Below are positions 63,353 to 64,000 of a stretch of 64,000 nt of DNA, piece after piece. Made by a program: the position numbers and the translations under genes. Source of the DNA: Mesorhizobium sp. Z1-4 (GTDB lineage: Bacteria > Pseudomonadota > Alphaproteobacteria > Rhizobiales > Rhizobiaceae); contig NZ_RCIO01000002.1 of NCBI RefSeq assembly GCF_004000235.1, forward strand, positions 130,179 through 194,178, read 5' to 3'. How positions within the stretch are numbered: the first letter of the stretch is position 1; the number at the start of each line of letters is the position of its first letter. The notes below the pieces were generated by a model. It did no database searches. It worked only from the letters and a program-made list of their open reading frames with translations, and was not told the DNA's origin.

Positions 63353-63718
63353 TTAATCGCTGGTGTTTGTGCCAGGCTTTGCTTCGAGAAGGATGGTCCG
63401 GCAGACGCTGTCGAGATTGCGCTCGACTTCGTCATTCCAGAACCTGAGGGTGCGAAAGCCCTGCGCTGCGAAGTGGCTGTCGCGCGCGGCATCGCGCTGC
63501 GATTCAGCATGTTGGCTGCCATCCACTTCGACAATCAGCCGCGCATCGAAACAGACGAAATCAACGATGTAGCCGTCCATCGGCACCTGACGCTTGAATT
63601 TCAGACCTTCAAGCTGCTTGTTGCGCAGCGCCTGCCACAACAGGTTCTCCGCCTTCGTGGAGTCGGCCCGCATTTCGCGGGCAAAGCGGCGGTGGGTCGG
63701 TGGAACGCGCTGGCGCAT
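63353..63718 (-). CDS. DUF559 endonuclease-like protein
   Basis: This 121-residue protein has the DUF559 (Vsr-like nuclease) pattern: TKAENLLWQALRNKQLEGLKFKRQVPMDGYIVDFVCFDARLIVEVDGSQH, with the Asp and Glu residues of YIVDF and VEVDG as likely metal ligands. It is probably a small DNA nuclease of the restriction-endonuclease-like fold; the role is not known. It lies between two hairpin repeat copies. Confidence 0.88.
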   Translation of the reverse strand: MRQRVPPTHRRFAREMRADSTKAENLLWQALRNKQLEGLKFKRQVPMDGYIVDFVCFDARLIVEVDGSQHAESQRDAARDSHFAAQGFRTLRFWNDEVERNLDSVCRTILLEAKPGTNTSD

Positions 63719-63793
63719 GGCTCTTCCGGTGCTGAGGTCCAGCCTCAGCGTAGCGCAAACGCCAGTGATTTATGAAGGCGGCCGATGCCGGCA

Positions 63794-63883
63794 CTATCTC
63801 TCCCCTTGCGGGAGAGAAAGCTATTTCGACATCTTGGGCGAGCGTAGCGAAGCCCAAGTGTCAGAAATTGCAAGAGAGGGGGT
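63794..63883 (-). repeat. Dispersed hairpin repeat, copy B (inverted)
   Basis: Read on the minus strand it starts CCCCCTCTCTTG and ends GAGAGATAG. Its internal hairpin at 63833-63858 is CTTGGGC/GCCCAAG. Ends match copies A and C; the middle does not. Confidence 0.75.
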
Positions 63884-63902
63884 GGTAGAGCGCTCTGATC
63901 GA

Positions 63903-63994
63903 CCCCCTCTCTTGTCTTTTCCAAGCACTTGCTCGGGGACAAGCCCACTCGCAAATGCGGGAAAAGATTTTCTCCCCCGCCAAGGGGGAGATAG
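63903..63994 (+). repeat. Dispersed hairpin repeat, copy C
   Basis: It starts CCCCCTCTCTTG and ends CAAGGGGGAGATAG. Inside, CTTTTCC pairs with GGAAAAG and GCACTTGC nearly pairs with GCAAATGC. Only 20 bases separate it from the inverted copy B. No gene is seen from 63719 to the window end. Confidence 0.75.
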
Positions 63995-64000
63995 GGCGCG

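Noticed and set aside
63250-63994. CRISPR-like array at the right end
   Set aside because: The units are in both orientations, unevenly spaced and separated by a gene; they are hairpin repeats, not regular direct repeats.

Overview
The window is high-GC chromosomal DNA from an alphaproteobacterium, almost certainly of the order Hyphomicrobiales (Rhizobiales). The evidence is the gene content: a PhaR/phaA/phaB cluster, a CarD regulator, a GapR (DUF2312) protein, a rhizobial-type 7Fe-8S ferredoxin, a SUV3-type helicase, a complete liv-type ABC operon, a rhizavidin-like avidin, and small DUF465/DUF1244/DUF1036 proteins. Short CCCCCTCTCTTG...CAAGGGGGAGATAG intergenic hairpins are also present. 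The genus cannot be fixed from sequence reading alone. I see no prophage, transposase, CRISPR array or rRNA operon; one tRNA-Leu(CAA) is present.

Layout. 0-4.4 kb: isoprenoid synthase (ispA) divergent from mtgA, then rpmF, a small membrane protein and gamma-glutamyltransferase. 4.4-7.4 kb: polyhydroxybutyrate (PHB) block, phaR divergent from phaA-phaB. 7.4-13.6 kb: DUF922 protease-like protein, a 0.66 kb duplicated intergenic region rich in GANTC sites, SUV3-like helicase, Hsp15-like S4 protein, ferredoxin and CarD. 13.7-20.3 kb: 3-hydroxybutyrate dehydrogenase with a patatin, then an RND efflux pair. 20.3-25.1 kb: NAD-binding epimerase-like protein divergent from a LysR regulator, MFS transporter, SH3 protein and a secreted avidin. 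25.2-34.9 kb: pyruvate carboxylase and the branched-chain amino acid ABC operon livH-M-G-F-(small membrane protein)-J. 35.2-39.1 kb: hydroxyproline-type catabolic genes with a divergent GntR regulator. 39.3-41.8 kb: mmsA divergent from a LysR regulator. 41.9-50.3 kb: phospholipase D lipoprotein, acyl-CoA synthetase, tRNA-Leu, GGDEF-EAL protein, Tat-exported metallo-beta-lactamase-fold protein, YqaA-type membrane protein and DsbB-like protein. 50.4-56.6 kb: two DUF465 genes, purE-purK, rpmJ, TPR protein, alpha/beta hydrolase, pyruvate kinase and DUF1036. 56.8-64 kb: formylglutamate amidohydrolase-like protein, DUF1244, gapR, M20 peptidase, VWA protein, bile-acid-symporter-like transporter, GNAT, a hypothetical gene, a DUF559 nuclease-like gene and three copies of the hairpin repeat.

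How the genes fit together. The clearest theme is carbon storage and acetyl-CoA balance. PHB synthesis (phaA, phaB), its regulator (phaR), PHB-monomer oxidation (3-hydroxybutyrate dehydrogenase) and anaplerosis (pyruvate carboxylase) lie in separate places, but each has the sequence TGCAGTGCAA in its promoter region. That sequence resembles the TGC/GCA-rich operators reported for PhaR, so one PhaR regulon may link these loci. The other notable points are an avidin gene convergent with the biotin enzyme pyruvate carboxylase, a LivG ATPase carrying a histone-H1-like linker and a NuoE-like helix-hairpin-helix tail, and the duplicated GANTC-rich leader before the helicase.
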